Shown here: positions 25,982-34,320 of the stretch, piece by piece
Numbering within the stretch: the stretch's first letter is position 1
How the letters are laid out: the number at the start of each line of letters is the position of its first letter
Source of the DNA: Arthrobacter pullicola
GTDB taxonomy: Bacteria; Actinomycetota; Actinomycetes; Actinomycetales; Micrococcaceae
DNA: 39,989 nucleotides
NCBI RefSeq assembly: GCF_014836875.1
Contig: NZ_JACSQC010000003.1
Location: 1-39,989, forward strand
Direction of reading: 5' to 3'
Notes under the pieces: generated by a model
Told to the model about the DNA's origin: nothing
The model's input: only the letters and a program-made list of their open reading frames with translations
Database searches by the model: none
Made by a program: the position numbers and the translations under genes

Positions 25982-27412
25982 TCAGCGGGTGGCGGTGGCT
26001 GCGTCGGCGTGAACCTCAGCGTCAACCGGCTTGGGGATCAGGAAGGACGCGGCCAGAGCCAGCACCAGAATCACCAGACCGGTAATAATACCGCCGTAGT
26101 AGCCTTCTGTGCCGGAGCCGTCCGCAGCGGTTGTCGCCGTCTTGACCGCGTAGATCACCGCAAAGCTGAGGCCCGCGCCCAGGTTGAAGGCACCGGCGTT
26201 GAGGCCCGGAAGGAAACCGGGGTTCTCCTTGGGGGAGAGCACAATGCCCAGTCCGTTGAGCATGATGTTGCCAATGCCGGCATAGGTGATGCCGACCAGG
26301 AGGGAAACGCCCAGCAGCCCAAGCCTGGAGTCGCTGCCGACCACCAGCAGCATCAGCGCCAGGGCGATCACGGAGCCGATCATGCCGATCCGAAGCACCT
26401 TGCCGTAGCCCCAGGTGGCAGCGAGGCGGCCGGCGATCGGGCCCATCACCAGTCCGGCGATGGCATAGGGGGTGAGTGTCCACCACGCGGACTCTTCGGC
26501 GCCCATGCCAAAGCCCACAGCCCCATCCTGGGCCAGCGCGGGAATGATCCCGTTCATCACGGCAAACACGCCGGTCATGGTCAACAGGGTGGTCAGCAGC
26601 AGCGACCAAGTGGAGCGCTGTTTGAGCAGATGTGTGGCCACGAGCGGATGGTCGCTGCGGTTTTCCACCTTCCAGAAGACCGCAAACGCGACGACGGAGA
26701 TAACGATGAGTCCGATGACCAGCGGCCAGTTGGCGTCCGCGAGTTTGCCGGCCTCGTTGAAGGCAGTCAGCAGGGTGCCCACCGAGATGACCAGGGGAAC
26801 CACACCCACCCAGTCCATCTTTTCCTTCTTCTCGGCGGTGGACTCCGGCGCCAGCGCAAGCAGCAGGACCGACGCGATGGCACCGACGACGGCCATGGCC
26901 CAGAAGACCGAGGCGAAGCCGTGGTTCTGTGCCAGGTAGCCGCCAGCCAGGGCGTCCACTCCGGCAATGCCGCCGTTCACGGCGGTAATAACGCCCATCA
27001 GGGTGCCGTAGAGCTTCGGTTCACGGATCTCCACGCGGAGCATGATCAGGGCCAGCGGAACCACGGGGCCGGACACGCCCTGGATCAGGCGGGCAATAAA
27101 CAGCACCTCGATGCTCGGCGCCAGCGCTGCGACCACGGAACCGATGGTCAGGATCACCAGCATGCCGCCGAGGACCTTCTTGCGGCCGATGATGTCACCG
27201 AGCCGGGGGAGGAACAGGGAGAACAGCGCTGCGGAGGTGAAGAACGCCGTCTGGCTCAGGCCAACTGCCGCCGATGTGGTGTTCAGTTCCTCTTCGATCG
27301 TGACCAGGGCTGGGGACAGCATGGAAGCGTTCAGCTGGAAGGCCACACAGGCAGCCAGCAGTGCTGTCATCAGCACCGCCACGTTTACGCGGCGCTGGGA
27401 TGTTGCGCTCAC
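25982..27412 (-). CDS. MFS transporter, probable nucleoside/ribose uptake (UriT-like)
   Basis: 476 aa with 12-14 predicted membrane helices. The conserved loop between helices 2 and 3 is GDIIGRKKVLGG. The DHA2-like motif RLIQGVSGPVVP is also present. The GTG start overlaps the nucleoside hydrolase stop (GTGA, 27409-27412). In Corynebacterium glutamicum an MFS protein UriT is encoded with UriH and RbsK1 and imports uridine and ribose; the gene set here is the same. The substrate is inferred from context, because the sequence itself resembles drug exporters. Confidence 0.85.
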   Translation of the reverse strand: MSATSQRRVNVAVLMTALLAACVAFQLNASMLSPALVTIEEELNTTSAAVGLSQTAFFTSAALFSLFLPRLGDIIGRKKVLGGMLVILTIGSVVAALAPSIEVLFIARLIQGVSGPVVPLALIMLRVEIREPKLYGTLMGVITAVNGGIAGVDALAGGYLAQNHGFASVFWAMAVVGAIASVLLLALAPESTAEKKEKMDWVGVVPLVISVGTLLTAFNEAGKLADANWPLVIGLIVISVVAFAVFWKVENRSDHPLVATHLLKQRSTWSLLLTTLLTMTGVFAVMNGIIPALAQDGAVGFGMGAEESAWWTLTPYAIAGLVMGPIAGRLAATWGYGKVLRIGMIGSVIALALMLLVVGSDSRLGLLGVSLLVGITYAGIGNIMLNGLGIVLSPKENPGFLPGLNAGAFNLGAGLSFAVIYAVKTATTAADGSGTEGYYGGIITGLVILVLALAASFLIPKPVDAEVHADAATATR

Positions 27413-28356
27413 AGGTCCACCTCGCCAATCCGCTCCAGGGCGTCCACGATCAGGTCCCAGAACTTCTGGTGGTCCAGGTCGACGGCCACGGAGGTGGTGC
27501 AGTCATCGGGTGCCGGTGCACGGAAGTCCGCCACCGTCATGCCCAGGGTCAGGGTGCCGGTCAGCTCGACGTCCAGCGGAACCCGCCGGGTGGTCATCAC
27601 GGAAGGGTCGATCACGTAGGCAACGGCACACGGGTCGTGGACCGGCGGGAAGTCGAAGCCCTGAGCATCCTTGTACGTCTTGCCGAAGAACTCCAGGAGC
27701 TCGCCGACAAACTTTGCCGGCTTGGTGCCGACGGCGGCGATCCGGGCGGCGACCTCGTCCGTCGCCAGGGCCTGGTGCGTCAGGTCCAGGCCGACCATGG
27801 TCAGCGGCCACTTTTCGTTGAAGACGATGTGCGCGGCTTCCGGGTCAATGATGATGTTGAATTCGGCCACTGCGGACCAGTTACCCACGTGGTATCCGCC
27901 GCCCATGAGGACAACTTCCTTCACGCGTTCGGCGATGCGCGGTTCCTTGCGCACTGCCAGCGCAATGTTGGTCAGGCCGCCGGTGGGGACCAGCGTAACG
28001 GTGCCCGGCTCGTGTGCCATGACGGTGTCAATGATCAGGTCGACGGCGTGCCGCGGGTCCAGCTCGATGGCGGGCTCCGGCAGCTCGGGGCCGTCCATGC
28101 CGGATTCGCCGTGGATGTCCGGAGCGTTCTCGATGGTCCGGACCAGCGGACGGTCGCAGCCGGCGGCGAACGGCACGCCTGTGATATTTGCAACACGGGC
28201 AATGGCCAGCGCGTTGCGGGTCACCTTCTCCAGTGTCTGGTTTCCGACGACGGTGGTCACCGCCAGAAGATCGATCTCCGGGCTGCCGTGTGCCAGCAGC
28301 AGGGCGACCGCATCATCATGGCCGGGGTCGCAGTCCAGGATGATTTTGGTGGGCAT
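27409..28356 (-). CDS. Inosine/uridine-preferring nucleoside hydrolase (UriH-like)
   Basis: 315 aa. The calcium-binding and catalytic cluster DCDPGHDDA places Asp10, Asp14 and Asp15 exactly as in IU-nucleoside hydrolase. The C-terminal PVHDPCAVAYVIDP supplies His240/Asp241. EFNIIIDPEAAHIVF is the usual ribose-binding loop. It splits ribonucleosides into base and ribose. It is first of a three-gene operon with transporter and ribokinase. GGAGAAG lies just before the ATG. No signal peptide is present, so it acts in the cytoplasm. Confidence 0.94.
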   Translation of the reverse strand: MPTKIILDCDPGHDDAVALLLAHGSPEIDLLAVTTVVGNQTLEKVTRNALAIARVANITGVPFAAGCDRPLVRTIENAPDIHGESGMDGPELPEPAIELDPRHAVDLIIDTVMAHEPGTVTLVPTGGLTNIALAVRKEPRIAERVKEVVLMGGGYHVGNWSAVAEFNIIIDPEAAHIVFNEKWPLTMVGLDLTHQALATDEVAARIAAVGTKPAKFVGELLEFFGKTYKDAQGFDFPPVHDPCAVAYVIDPSVMTTRRVPLDVELTGTLTLGMTVADFRAPAPDDCTTSVAVDLDHQKFWDLIVDALERIGEVDL

Positions 28357-28778
28357 AACTTCTCCGCTTCGTTGAGGTTCCAGCTGGGGGACCCTTGGGT
28401 CCCGTGGTGCAGTGCCCCGTCCTGGCGTCCGGTTCCGGGCCGCAGCGGTGCGGTACAGGCCGGGCCACGGCGGAGTGCAGCACGCGGCGGAACGGGATCA
28501 GGCGGAAGCCGGAAGACGGTTCGGAGGGCGGCACTGGCCCCTGGCGGGGCGGGCACTGTCTTAAAGATAGCGACGTTTCCTGCGCCGGATTTCACCCTGC
28601 TGTCCGGGCAGACCGGGCCGATTTGTCCCCGGACCGGAAGACGCTTAACCTGTCCGCTGCAGCTTGCCGGACCGTTTTCACGAGCCTGACCCGGCACCGG
28701 TCTCATTTGTCCGGTACCCGTCTGTCCGGTACCCATCTGCCCGGACCCATCTGTCCGGTTGCAGGTGCAGCAGACAGC
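28357..28778. other. Intergenic region upstream of the nucleoside operon
   Basis: About 420 bp without a supported gene. It must hold the promoter for uriH-uriT-rbsK (minus strand), but I cannot point to a convincing -35/-10 pair; TATCTT near 28571 (minus) is only a weak guess. The left part is very G/C-rich. The right part holds the short imperfect repeats described separately. Confidence 0.5.
28705..28762. repeat. Four imperfect 14-15-bp direct repeats
   Basis: Units at 28705, 28720, 28735 and 28749 share the core TCTGTCCGGTACCC with one to four differences. They sit between the valS terminator and the nucleoside operon, about 350 bp upstream of uriH. They could be operator half-sites in phase (about 1.4 helical turns apart) or a neutral tandem duplication. 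Confidence 0.7.
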
Positions 28779-28812
28779 AAAGCCCCCGGCCGGATCTCCG
28801 GCCGGGGGCTTT
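28779..28812. terminator. Hairpin terminator downstream of valS
   Basis: A 16-base arm AAAGCCCCCGGCCGGA (28779-28794) and its exact complement (28797-28812) form an almost loopless palindrome. On the minus strand, which carries valS, the stem ends in CTTT. The U-tract is short, but the stem is very stable. Confidence 0.75.
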
Positions 28813-28830
28813 GCTGGTGTGGCTGGTTCC

Positions 28831-31452
28831 TTACTGCTCCGCGGGAGCCAGTTCCACGCCGCTCACGGTGAGTTCGCCGTCGGCGGCCACCAGATCCAGG
28901 TTGCGGACGTTGCCCGCCGCCAGCAGATCCGGGAGGCCGGCACGGAGGCGTTCCACCTGCGGTGCGGGAGCGCTCACCGTGGCGGTGAGCACCTCGGTGC
29001 GCTGCTTGACCTTGGCTTCGGACTTGGCCTTGCGGATGCCGCCCAGTGCCTGGGCAACGGTTCCAAGAATGGCCGCATCGGCGCCGGCTGCGCTGCCGCC
29101 CAGGCCGTCAGCCGAAGGCCACGCGGCGCGGTGCACGGAACCTGCGCGCCACCAGCTCCAGACCTCTTCGGTGGCGAAGGGCAGGAACGGTGCGAACAGG
29201 CGAAGCAGGGAATCCAGGGTCGTCGCCAGCGTTGCCAGGACGGAATCCTTTTCGGCGTCCCCTGCGGCTCCATAGGCGCGGTCCTTGATCAGCTCCACGT
29301 AATCGTCCGTGAAGGACCAGAAGAAGGACTCGGTGATCTGCAGGGCCCGGGCGTAGTCGTAGCTCTCGAACGCCTTGGTGGCGTTGTTGATGACGTCCAC
29401 CAGCTGGATCAGCAGTGACTTGTCCAGCGGGTTCGTGATCACGGCACTGTCTCCCGTGACCACGTTGGCTTCCGTGGCGCCCAGGTTCAGCACGAACTTG
29501 GAGGCGTTGAGCAGCTTGATGGCTAGGCGGCGGCCGATCTTCATCTGCGCGATCTCGTAGGCCGTGTCAGCACCGAGCTTTGCCGACGCTGCCCAGTAGC
29601 GGACGGCGTCGGACCCGTAGTCGTTGAGCACATCGGTGGGGACCACCACGTTGCCCTTGGACTTGGACATCTTCTTGCGGTCCGGGTCCAGGATCCAGCC
29701 GGAAATGGCGGCATGCTTCCACGGAGCGGCGTGCTGCAGTGCATCGGCGCGGACCACGGAGGAGAACAGCCAGGTCCGGATGATGTCGTGGCCCTGCGGG
29801 CGCAGGTCGAACGGGAAGACCTTGGCGAACAGGTCCTCATCCACGCCCCAGCCGCCCACGATCTGCGGGGTGAGGGAGGAGGTGGCCCAGGTGTCCAGCA
29901 CATCGGCGTCGCCGATAAAGCCGCCGGGCTGGTTGCGCTGGGACTCTTCGTAGCCCGGGGCCGGATCAGCGGCCGGGTCTGCCGGCAGCGACTCGAAGGA
30001 CGGCAGGATCGGGTTGTCGTAATCCGGGTTGCCGGAGGCATCCAGCGGGTACCAGACCGGCACGGGCACACCGAAGAACCGCTGGCGGGAAACCAGCCAG
30101 TCGCCGTTCAGGCCCTCAATCCAGTTTTCGTAGCGGGAGCGCATAAACGCCGGGTGGAAGTCGATTTCCTTCCCGCGTGCGATCAGCCGTTCGCGGCGCT
30201 CGGCGTCGCGTCCGCCGTTGCGGATGTACCACTGGCGGCTGGTGACGACTTCAAGCGGCTTGTCGCCCTTTTCGAAGAAGTTCACCGGGTGGGTGATCTT
30301 CTTCGGCTCGCCGTCCAGGTCGCCGCTGGCGCGCAGCAGCTCGACCACGGTTTCCTTGGCGCTGAAGACGGTCTTGCCGGCGATGGCAGCGTAGTTTCCC
30401 TTGGCGCCCGGCGTGGCGATCCACTCCGGGGTGTCGGCCAGGATGCGGCCGTCACGGCCGATCACGGCGCGCGTGGGGAGGTTCAGCTCACGCCACCAGG
30501 TCACGTCGGTCAGATCGCCGAAGGTGCAGATCATGGCGATGCCCGAGCCCTTGTCCGGCTTGGCCAGCGGGTGCGCCTTAACCTCGACCTCGACGTCGAA
30601 CAGCGGGGACTTCACCGTGGTGCCGAACAGGCGCTGGTAACGCTCGTCGTCGGGGTGGGCTACGAGAGCCACGCAGGCCGGGAGCAGCTCCGGGCGGGTG
30701 GTTTCGATCAGGACCTTCTCGCCGTCCGGGGCGTGGAAGCTGATCCGGTGGTACGCGCCGGGCTGCTCACGGTCCTCAAGCTCGGCCTGGGCGACGGCGG
30801 TGCGGAAGGTGACGTCCCAGAGGGTCGGTGCTTCGGCCATGTAGGCGTCGCCGGCCTTCAGATTTTCGAGGAACGCGCGCTGGCTGACGGCGCGGGAGTG
30901 GTCGTCGATGGTCCGGTACGTCCGCTTCCAGTCCACGGACAGGCCCAGGGTGCTGAAGAGGTTCTCGAAGACCTTTTCGTCCTCCACGGCCAGCTCTTCG
31001 CAGAGTTCGATGAAGTTGCGGCGGGAGACGACGTCGAAGTCACGCTGGTTCTTCGGTGCGGTGGCCGGCGGGCGGTAGTCCGGGTCGTACGGCTTGGTCG
31101 GGTCGCAGCGGACACCGTAGTAGTTCTGCACGCGGCGCTCGGTGGGCAGGCCGTTGTCATCCCAGCCCATCGGGTAGAAGACGTTCTTGCCCTTCATCCG
31201 CTGATAGCGGGCCAGGACATCGGTCTGCGTGTAGGAGAACATGTGTCCCACGTGGAGCGAGCCGGACGCCGTCGGCGGGGGAGTGTCGATCGAGTAGACC
31301 TCGTCCCGGACGGTGTCCGGGTTGAAGGCATAGGTTCCCTCTTCGCGCCAGCGGCGGCTCAGGGACTCTTCCAGCCCCTCCAGGGCGGGCTTGTCAGGAA
31401 CGGAAACGGTGACGGGTGCGGGCGTGTCTGTGCCCGGGGTATTTTCAGCCAT
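28831..31452 (-). CDS. valS: Valine-tRNA ligase
   Basis: 873 aa from the ATG at 31452 ([10 protein letters not shown]), the usual start and length for the actinobacterial short-type ValRS; the frame stays open far upstream but with non-homologous sequence. Class I motifs: HVGH at 67-70 ([14 protein letters not shown]) and KMSKS in [11 protein letters not shown]. The CP1 editing domain and anticodon-binding domain follow, and a C-terminal coiled region ([15 protein letters not shown]) is present. It charges tRNA-Val in the cytoplasm. No T-box is seen upstream, unlike ileS. Confidence 0.96.
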   Translation of the reverse strand: MAENTPGTDTPAPVTVSVPDKPALEGLEESLSRRWREEGTYAFNPDTVRDEVYSIDTPPPTASGSLHVGHMFSYTQTDVLARYQRMKGKNVFYPMGWDDNGLPTERRVQNYYGVRCDPTKPYDPDYRPPATAPKNQRDFDVVSRRNFIELCEELAVEDEKVFENLFSTLGLSVDWKRTYRTIDDHSRAVSQRAFLENLKAGDAYMAEAPTLWDVTFRTAVAQAELEDREQPGAYHRISFHAPDGEKVLIETTRPELLPACVALVAHPDDERYQRLFGTTVKSPLFDVEVEVKAHPLAKPDKGSGIAMICTFGDLTDVTWWRELNLPTRAVIGRDGRILADTPEWIATPGAKGNYAAIAGKTVFSAKETVVELLRASGDLDGEPKKITHPVNFFEKGDKPLEVVTSRQWYIRNGGRDAERRERLIARGKEIDFHPAFMRSRYENWIEGLNGDWLVSRQRFFGVPVPVWYPLDASGNPDYDNPILPSFESLPADPAADPAPGYEESQRNQPGGFIGDADVLDTWATSSLTPQIVGGWGVDEDLFAKVFPFDLRPQGHDIIRTWLFSSVVRADALQHAAPWKHAAISGWILDPDRKKMSKSKGNVVVPTDVLNDYGSDAVRYWAASAKLGADTAYEIAQMKIGRRLAIKLLNASKFVLNLGATEANVVTGDSAVITNPLDKSLLIQLVDVINNATKAFESYDYARALQITESFFWSFTDDYVELIKDRAYGAAGDAEKDSVLATLATTLDSLLRLFAPFLPFATEEVWSWWRAGSVHRAAWPSADGLGGSAAGADAAILGTVAQALGGIRKAKSEAKVKQRTEVLTATVSAPAPQVERLRAGLPDLLAAGNVRNLDLVAADGELTVSGVELAPAEQ

Positions 31453-31546
31453 ACGGCCTATTGTCCCATGTGCGGCCTTTCCTCCGGCATCTGTGTCGGG
31501 CGCTGTGAACTGCCTTTCCGTCCCGTGCCCGGCTACCACCCGGTGT

Positions 31547-31880
31547 TTGGCCGAGGGCAGTTCGAATGTCCGGATCCGGCGGGTCTCTGCGGAGCCCGAC
31601 GTCGGCTGCCGGGTTCTGGTGGACCGGCTCTGGCCCCGCGGGGTCTCCAAGGAGCGGGCGCGCCTCGTCGATTGGCTCAAGGACGTGGCTCCCAGTACGG
31701 GCTGCGCCGGCGGTTCGGGCACCGGCCGGAGCCCTGGGACAGGTTTGCCGAGCGGTATCTGCAGGATGTGGCGCAACCCCGTGGTTGGTTCCTTTACTGC
31801 GCAGTGCCGGTCCCGGCCGGGCCGGGTGTGCATGCAGTCCTCCACCGGGCGGCGGGGCATCGGAGTTATGCACAAACTGG
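31547..31880 (+). pseudogene. Decayed DUF488 family gene
   Basis: Frame one reads [30 protein letters not shown] and WLKDVAPST, the highly conserved start of DUF488 proteins. It then runs into nonsense. The match resumes in the -1 frame as [20 protein letters not shown]. One missing G in the GGG run at 31699-31701 would restore the frame. After this, ~20 residues normally present are lost before a degenerate [16 protein letters not shown] end. The combination of frameshift and internal deletion argues for a true pseudogene. No proper start codon with a Shine-Dalgarno is seen; TTG 31547 is a guess. It lies divergent from valS. Confidence 0.75.
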
Positions 31881-31925
31881 GCCCGCCCCGGCTCAGGCTG
31901 TCAGGGCTGACCAAAAGTGTTCCTT

Positions 31926-32747
31926 ATGGACCGAGTCGAGGCGTTTGTCCGTGCGCATCACGGCGTCATCCGACATAGAGTCTTCGCCGCAAACGGTTTT
32001 AAGCGTGCCGAGATCCAGCGGGCGGTGCACTTGGGCGTTATCCGCCATGCCGGGCGGGGAACGTATGCAGTAGAGGGCGCGCCAGAGGAGTTATTGGCCG
32101 CGGCTCGGATGGGTGTCTCGCTGACCTGCGCGTCTGCGGCGTGCGTTCTCGGGTGGTGGGTCTTAGAACGACCGGACAGAATTCACGTCTGCATCGATGC
32201 TGGGAGGGCCGTCCCCGGTGTGGTGGCCCACCGGGGGCCAAGGCTTGCCGTTCGCCTCATTGCTCCCCGGCAACAGGTGGTAGTTGCAGCTTTTCGATGC
32301 CTGCCGCCTATCCAAGCACTGGTTATTGCGGAGTCGGCCCTCGCCAGGAACCAGGTGCGTTTGGGTGAACTAAGAGAGGCTTTCCACGGGCCCAAGGATT
32401 GGAAGATCAGGGGTCTGCTGGAACAGGTAAGGGGCAACGCGTCCTCGCCGCTGGAAGTCTGCGCTGAATACTGGTTACGGACAACTGGCCTCACAGCCGA
32501 GTCTGAGGTATTCCTGCCGGGCATCGGCCGTGTGGACTTCCTGGTTGAGGGTCGTCTGATCCTGGAAATAGACGGCTACAGCTTTCACAGCAGCCGTGAA
32601 CACTACCGCCGTGACCGTAGACGCTGGAACGCGGCGACATCGTCAGGATTTGAGACCCTGCGGGTGACAGCGGAGTTGGTGCTTTACCAGCCGGAGCAAT
32701 TCCTGCAACTGGTCCGGGCGGCCCTCAGGGCAGGAGACCCCAGGTAA
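31926..32747 (+). CDS. AbiEi-like / DUF559 (Vsr-type nuclease fold) protein
   Basis: 273 aa from ATG 31926 (a GTG at 31917 is possible); no clear Shine-Dalgarno. The N-terminal ~50 residues look like the winged-helix domain found in type IV AbiEi antitoxins ([29 protein letters not shown]). The C-terminal ~100 residues form a DUF559/PD-(D/E)XK-like nuclease module: SPLE (Glu177), [19 protein letters not shown] (Asp204, Glu214, Asp216), [10 protein letters not shown]. Such two-domain proteins are common orphans in actinobacteria. No AbiEii-type nucleotidyltransferase toxin is adjacent. The gene is somewhat less G/C-biased than its neighbours, consistent with transfer. Its biochemical role is unknown. 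Confidence 0.78.
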   Translation: MDRVEAFVRAHHGVIRHRVFAANGFKRAEIQRAVHLGVIRHAGRGTYAVEGAPEELLAAARMGVSLTCASAACVLGWWVLERPDRIHVCIDAGRAVPGVVAHRGPRLAVRLIAPRQQVVVAAFRCLPPIQALVIAESALARNQVRLGELREAFHGPKDWKIRGLLEQVRGNASSPLEVCAEYWLRTTGLTAESEVFLPGIGRVDFLVEGRLILEIDGYSFHSSREHYRRDRRRWNAATSSGFETLRVTAELVLYQPEQFLQLVRAALRAGDPR

Positions 32748-33219
32748 GCGCATGTCGTGTGACTGCCCCGGAGGCGACTCGGGGCGGCAGGACTCAGGGC
32801 GGCGGGGACGCCGGCCGCTCTCTGGAGTCCGTCATCCGTCCTAAAGGTTGTGGTTTTGCTGGGGTTCGGGGTTGCCGTCAGCATGCCGGGCGACACGGGT
32901 TCCCACTGTTTGTTATCTGGAGTGGCTGGTGTGACCTCATCTGTCACAGAAGGCTACATAGAGTGGGAACGCGTGTCGGGGCATGGGCGTGAACGTGGGT
33001 GCGGATGTGGACCGTCCCGAAGTCCTGACCGCGTGGTACGCCGTCCTGCCCGCCGCCGCCTCAGCTCGTGCAGCCCGCCACCGCCGCCCCACTCCCGTCC
33101 AGCTCGCAGCCTCACCCCGGGCAGCCGCCGGCGCCCGCCCCCACCAACAACCAGACGCGGGACGCAACACCACGACTCCGGGTTCAGGCCAGGAAAAGCC
33201 GAGCGGATAGTCTGACGCC
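32748..33219. other. Intergenic region between the DUF559 gene and the SDR gene
   Basis: About 470 bp with no gene I can support. A 75-codon plus-strand frame at 32983-33210 has no Shine-Dalgarno and ends in low-complexity Arg/Pro/Ala, so I leave it out. The notable content is the long inverted repeat at 32882-32987. The right part is C-rich and featureless. The promoter for the SDR gene should lie near 33180, but no clear elements are visible. Confidence 0.6.
32882..32987. repeat. Long imperfect inverted repeat
   Basis: The left arm (32882-32911) carries CATGCC, CGACACG and GTTCCCACT blocks. The right arm (32957-32987) read on the minus strand carries the same three blocks in the same order, with only a 2-base gap and single mismatches between them. 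Nested inside, TGTGAC (32930-32935) faces GTCACA (32943-32948). The whole can fold into one ~106-nt hairpin. There is no T-tract. It may be a small mobile repeat (REP/MITE-like) or a structured RNA. Confidence 0.75.
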
Positions 33220-33963
33220 ATGACGAAAAAGCGCGTGGTCGTAACCGGAGCCAGCTCGGGAATTGGTGCAGCGGCGGTGCGTGCGCTGCGCAAGAGCGGA
33301 TGGGACGTGGTTGCCGTCGCCCGGCGGGAAGACCGGCTGCAGGACCTGGCCGCTGAAACCGGCGCCGAAACCATAACCTGTGACATCACGGACAAGGCCT
33401 CGGTGGACGCCATGGCGCAGAAGGTCCTGGCCGGTGGGGGAGTGGACGCCCTGGTAAACAACGCCGGAGGCGCGTTCGGCATGGATTCAGTAGCCGGAGG
33501 CAACCCCGAAGACTGGACCCGTATGTACAACGTCAACGTGCTGGGCACGCTCTACGTGACCCAGGCGTTCCTGCCATCGCTCCGGGAAAACGGCCACGGC
33601 TCGATCCTGATGCTGACCTCCACCGCCGCGCTCGCCGCCTACGAAGGCGGAGCCGGGTACTGCGCGGCGAAGGCCGGCGAAGAAGCCATGACTCAGGCGC
33701 TGCGCCTCGAAGAAGCTGAGAACAATGTGCGGGTCATCGAGATCCTGCCGGGCATGGTGAAGACGGAAGAGTTCGCCGTAAACCGCCTCGGCGACGCCGC
33801 GGCTGCCGCACAGATCTACGCGGGAGTCGAAAAACCGCTCACGGCAGAGGACGTCGCCGATGTAATGGCCTACGCCCTCAATGCCCCGCACCACGTCAAC
33901 CTGGACCAGGTGGTCATCCGTCCCGTCGCCCAGGCGGCACAGCACAAGGTGATCCGCCGCTAG
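33220..33963 (+). CDS. Short-chain dehydrogenase/reductase (SDR)
   Basis: 247 aa. The NAD(P)-binding glycine motif TGASSGIG starts at 9. NNAG is at 80-83. The catalytic Ser134, Tyr147 and Lys151 (YCAAK) are in the classical arrangement. ARRED after the second strand suggests preference for NADPH. The overall sequence is closest in feel to the YdfG/serine-3-dehydrogenase-like clade (EILPGMVKTEEF, NAPHHVNLDQVVIRP). The substrate cannot be fixed from sequence. A monocistronic unit upstream of the ileS promoter. Confidence 0.9.
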   Translation: MTKKRVVVTGASSGIGAAAVRALRKSGWDVVAVARREDRLQDLAAETGAETITCDITDKASVDAMAQKVLAGGGVDALVNNAGGAFGMDSVAGGNPEDWTRMYNVNVLGTLYVTQAFLPSLRENGHGSILMLTSTAALAAYEGGAGYCAAKAGEEAMTQALRLEEAENNVRVIEILPGMVKTEEFAVNRLGDAAAAAQIYAGVEKPLTAEDVADVMAYALNAPHHVNLDQVVIRPVAQAAQHKVIRR

Positions 33964-34012
33964 CGGAACGCGCCGGCCCGCGCCACCCCCACGCCCCCGC
34001 CCCGCGCCGGCT

Positions 34013-34042
34013 TCGACATCCGCCCCGGGGGTGGCCTAAACT
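34013..34042 (+). promoter_or_regulatory. Putative sigma-70-type promoter of ileS leader
   Basis: TCGACA (34013-34018, five of six matches to TTGACA) and TAAACT (34037-34042) with an 18-base spacer. The predicted start near 34049 coincides with the first bases needed by the T-box, which supports it. Confidence 0.6.
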
Positions 34043-34047
34043 GGCCC

Positions 34048-34314
34048 AAGCAGCTTAGACCCGGCTATCACCGGCGAGCTTCCGGAAGAAAAGTGCCGCC
34101 GGCCGTACGGACAGGGCGGCACCCAGTAGAACCGGACGGGTAAGCCCGTCACAGCAGTCAACGAGCGGCAGCTGTCGCGCGCACCAGCAGTCTCAGGGCG
34201 CACGACGGCGGCAAGCGAGGTGGTACCGCGGTTTCCTCCGGCGTCAGCCGGGCTGGAGGCTCGCCCTCGCATCCTGTATTACACGAGCCAGATTCACTTG
34301 CCGCTACCAGGATG
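34048..34314 (+). promoter_or_regulatory. T-box riboswitch (translational, ultrashort stem I) for ileS
   Basis: Stem I is minimal: CCGG-CTATCA-CCGG (34061-34074) with the isoleucine codon ATC (34067-34069) in the terminal loop as specifier, then GAGCTTCCGGAAGAA, typical of actinobacterial T-boxes. The conserved T-box bulge TGGTACC (34221-34227), whose TGGT pairs with the tRNA acceptor end, is flanked by GCGAGG (34215-34220) and GCG (34228-34230). These pair with CCTCGC (34265-34270) and CGC (34262-34264) to form the antisequestrator. The alternative fold pairs CATCCTG (34270-34276) with CAGGATG (34308-34314), burying the Shine-Dalgarno. Uncharged tRNA-Ile should thus open ileS translation. 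Confidence 0.92.
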
Positions 34315-34320
34315 ACGAAT

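Noticed and set aside
25823-27619. 598-codon plus-strand open frame opposite the MFS gene
   Set aside because: His/Gln/Gly-rich composition typical of antisense to membrane-protein codons; no start signal or domain.
29713-32073. 786-codon plus-strand open frame opposite valS
   Set aside because: Antisense shadow of valS; only its last part (about 31699-31880) has meaning, as the second half of the DUF488 pseudogene.
32930-32948. CRP/GlxR-type site TGTGA...TCACA
   Set aside because: The half-sites are 9 bases apart instead of 6; it is better explained as the inner stem of the long inverted repeat.
32983-33210. Possible 75-aa gene upstream of the SDR gene
   Set aside because: No Shine-Dalgarno, low-complexity C-terminal half and no recognisable similarity; overlaps the inverted repeat.
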